Of a stretch of 64,000 bases of DNA, positions 61,801-64,000 are shown piece after piece. The translations under genes were made by a program, and so were the position numbers. The notes beneath the pieces are model-generated. The model saw only the letters and a program-made list of their open reading frames with translations, was not told the origin of the DNA and did no database searches. Within the stretch, counting starts at the first letter, position 1. Each line of letters starts with the position of its first letter. Source of the stretch: Siphonodentalium dalli (lineage: Eukaryota; Mollusca; Scaphopoda; Gadilida; Siphonodentaliidae); the NCBI GenBank assembly GCA_032622095.1, contig CP136063.1:280605426-280669425 (forward strand). Reading direction: 5' to 3'.

Positions 61801-63413
61801 GAACAATTAATGTTCAGATTACCAGGGAGATAAAACAGGAACAAGTAATGTTCAGATTACCAGGCAGATAAAACAGGAACAATAATTAATGTTCAGATTA
61901 CCAAGCAGATAAAACAGGAACAATTAATGTTCAGATTACGAGGCAGATAAAACAGGAACAATAATTAATATTCAGATAACCAGGCAGATAAAACAGGAAC
62001 AATTAATGTTCAGATTACCAGGCAGATAAAACAGGAACAATAATTAATGTTCAGATTACCAGGCAGATAAAACAGGAACAATTAATGTTCAGATTACGAG
62101 GCAGATAAAACAGGAACAATTAATGTTCAGATTACCAGGCAGATAAAACAGGAACAATTAATGTTCAGATTACGAGGCAGATAAAACAGGAACAATTAAT
62201 GTTCAGATTACCAGGCAGATAAAACAGGAACAATTAATGTTCAGATTACCAGGCAGATAAAACAGGAACAATAATTAATGTTCAGATAACCAGGCAGATA
62301 AAACAGGAACAATTAATGTTCAGATTACCAGGCAGATAAAACAGGAACAATAATTAATGTTCAGATTACCAGGCAGATAAAACAGGAACAATAATTAATG
62401 TTCAGATTACCAGGCAGATAAAACAGGAACAATAATTAATGTTCAGATTACGAGGCAGATAAAACAGGAACAATTAATGTTCAGATTACCAGGCAGATAA
62501 AACAGGAACAATTAATGTTCAGATTACCAGGCAGATAAAACAGGAACAATAATTAATGTTCAGATTACCAGGAAGATAAAACAGGAACAATAATTAATGT
62601 TCAGATTACCAGGCAGATAAAACAGGAACAATAATTAATGTTCAGATTACGAGGCAGATAAAACAGGAACAATTAATGTTCAGATTACCAGGCAGATAAA
62701 ACAGGAACAATTAATGTTCAGATTACCAGGCAGATAAAACAGGAACAATAATTAATGTTCAGATTACCAGGAAGATAAAACAGGAACAATAATTAATGTT
62801 CAGATTACCAGGCAGATAAAACAGGAACAATTAATGTTCAGATTACCAGGCAGATAAAACAGGAACAATTAATGTTCAGATTACCAGGCAGATAAAACAG
62901 GAATAATTAATGTTCAGATTACCAGGCAGATAAAACAGGAACAATAATTAATGATCAGATTACCAGGCAGATAAAACAGGAACAATTAATGTTCAGATTA
63001 CGAGGCAGATAAAACAGGAATAATTAATGTTCAGATTACCAGGCAGATAAAACAGGAACAATTAATGTTCAGATTACGAGGCAGATAAAACAGGAATAAT
63101 TAATGTTCAGATTACCAGGCAGATAAAACAGGAACAATTAATGTTCAGATTACGAGGCAGATAAAACAGGAACAATTAATGTTCAGATTACCAGGCAGGT
63201 AAAACAGGAACAATTAATGTTCAGATTACCAGGCAGATAAAACAGAAACAATAATTATTGTTCAGATTATCAGGCAGATAAAACAGGAACAATAATTAAT
63301 TTTCAGATAACCAGGCAGATAAAACAGGAATAATTAATGTTCAGATTACCAGGCAGATAAAACAGGAACAATAATTAATGTTCAGATTACCAGGCAGTAT
63401 TAAAACAGGAACA

Positions 63414-64000
63414 ACTAGAGGTCAGATTCCATGGAATCAGATATACTTCCATGGTATCCCATCCCATCCCATGTGAGTGTTATGCGTATATGTGTATTCC
63501 TCTTAATTCGAATTCATATTGGTGCTTAATGATCCGATGGTGGACTTGCATTGACATTTTTAAATATTAAATATACTCCAAAGGTTTATGTCATGATGAT
63601 TAATGACTGTCTAATGCATCATGGTCCTGACCAACTGAGTCACCATTCACCCAGCCAATTAGTTCATTTGTATTCAGTAGGGATACATTTTATGGCTAAT
63701 TATAACCGCTCCCCTGGATGCCCAAATCCTGTTCAACGGTCACGAAATTTGGTGTGTCTGATTATAGAGTAATCGGCTTGTATATATATCAAAAGGGTGC
63801 AAATCATATTAATTTGAGTAATATATTTCACCCGTTAACAATGTTACGCGCTACCAGGATTAAACGGTCCACTCTAAAACTTCTACAATCGTTCGAAAGT
63901 TGCACCTGGATACTTCTGACCACGTCAACAAATTTTGTCTCAAAGTTTTATTTTTTAAGTAATTTTCCACATTTGTTTGTGGTGGAATTTGCCAAGTCTG
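63414..64000 (+). repeat. Dispersed repeat copy B, right edge of window
   Basis: It starts at ACTAGAGGTCAGATTCCATG and continues in the same order as copy A (31,971-32,019, then 35,228 onward) to the window end, which falls within the first ~340-bp unit (GGTGGAATTTGCCAAGTCTG). It lacks the 3.2-kb foldback and one internal unit. With copy A in the same orientation, satellite 3 and ~1.4 kb of flank lie between two direct copies. The 73-codon frame at 63,551-63,772 has no recognisable similarity. Confidence 0.78.

Larger units (their letters stand above)
38096..63413 (+). repeat. Satellite 3, 38/41-bp units, about 25.3 kb
   Basis: Head-to-tail units share GATTACCAGGCAGATAAAA and a spacer GGAACAATTAATGTTCA (38-bp unit) or the same with an extra ATA (41-bp unit). 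Recurrent single variants (GATTACGAGG, GATTATCAGG, GATAACCAGG, AGGAAGAT, GGGAGAT, CCAAGCAG, CCACGCAG, GCAGTATTAAAAC) mark individual units. The GCAGTATTAAAAC marker lies at 40,523; 42,266; 44,714; 46,530; 48,871; 50,687; 52,223; 54,039; 56,409; 58,225; 60,595 and 63,394. The spacings include 1,816 bp four times and 2,370 bp twice, so blocks were duplicated whole. No reading frame stays open. The array ends in a truncated unit directly against dispersed repeat copy B. Confidence 0.97.

Noticed and set aside
38096-63413. CRISPR-like regular spacing of a short repeat
   Set aside because: The spacers between the GATTACCAGGCAGATAAAA words are themselves the same sequence with minor variants, so this is a eukaryotic tandem satellite and not repeats separating unique spacers.
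38096-63413. GAACA..TGTTC dyads as hormone-receptor-type elements
   Set aside because: The half-sites are 5 or 8 bp apart, not the 3 bp needed for a classical steroid response element, and the dyad is simply part of each unit.

Overview
The window looks like gene-poor, repeat-dominated DNA from a multicellular eukaryote, most likely an invertebrate animal. The grounds are A+T-rich satellites in kilobase-long nested arrays, several foldback/MITE-like elements, a TTAA-flanked piggyBac-like insertion, and no bacterial-style gene packing. I cannot name the species or phylum. No intact protein-coding gene is evident. The only coding similarity I recognise is a ~107-codon stretch at 29,978-30,301 resembling the N-terminal part of SWIM-zinc-finger proteins. 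A weaker case is a possible decayed transposase start inside the piggyBac-like element.

Layout. 1-698: A+T-rich flank with a duplicated 80-bp segment. 699-14,107: satellite 1, a 50-bp unit with nested higher-order repeats (600, 2,350, 3,000 and ~3,400 bp). The part from ~1,500 to ~4,960 carries many small indels and parallels the clean part that follows. 14,108-16,880: satellite 2, an 83-bp unit that looks like a shortened dimer of satellite 1. 16,881-20,084: mixed DNA with two foldback elements and two copies of a MITE with an extra hairpin at each end. 20,085-23,357: six tandem copies of a composite repeat, each a GTCTG-rich microsatellite head plus 2 to 5 units of 122 bp. 23,358-26,703: a perfect 24-bp-arm hairpin, a diverged ~170-bp repeat, and a 91-bp tandem repeat split by the piggyBac-like element (24,831-26,179). 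26,704-31,970: mostly single-copy-looking DNA with a third MITE copy, a permuted inverted repeat, a 153-bp foldback and the SWIM-like fragment. 31,971-36,790: a dispersed repeat holding a 3.2-kb foldback with a degenerate minisatellite core, followed by three ~340-bp direct repeats. 36,791-38,095: A+T-rich flank with another foldback. 38,096-63,413: satellite 3, 25.3 kb of 38/41-bp units grown from a 21-bp ancestor, with long higher-order periods (1,816, 2,370 and 4,186 bp). 63,414-64,000: a second copy of the dispersed repeat that also precedes satellite 3.

How it fits together. Three satellite families, all A+T-rich, show stepwise growth: short unit to longer unit to dimer or insertion-bearing unit to kilobase-scale block duplication. 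Mobile elements sit between and inside the tandem repeats, and two cases (24,831 and 32,020) have a sequence resembling the empty site elsewhere in this window. The region is a candidate for pericentromeric, subtelomeric or other constitutive heterochromatin, but nothing in the sequence alone proves that. All repeat spacings quoted were measured by hand from positions of rare unit variants; no alignment or database search was run.
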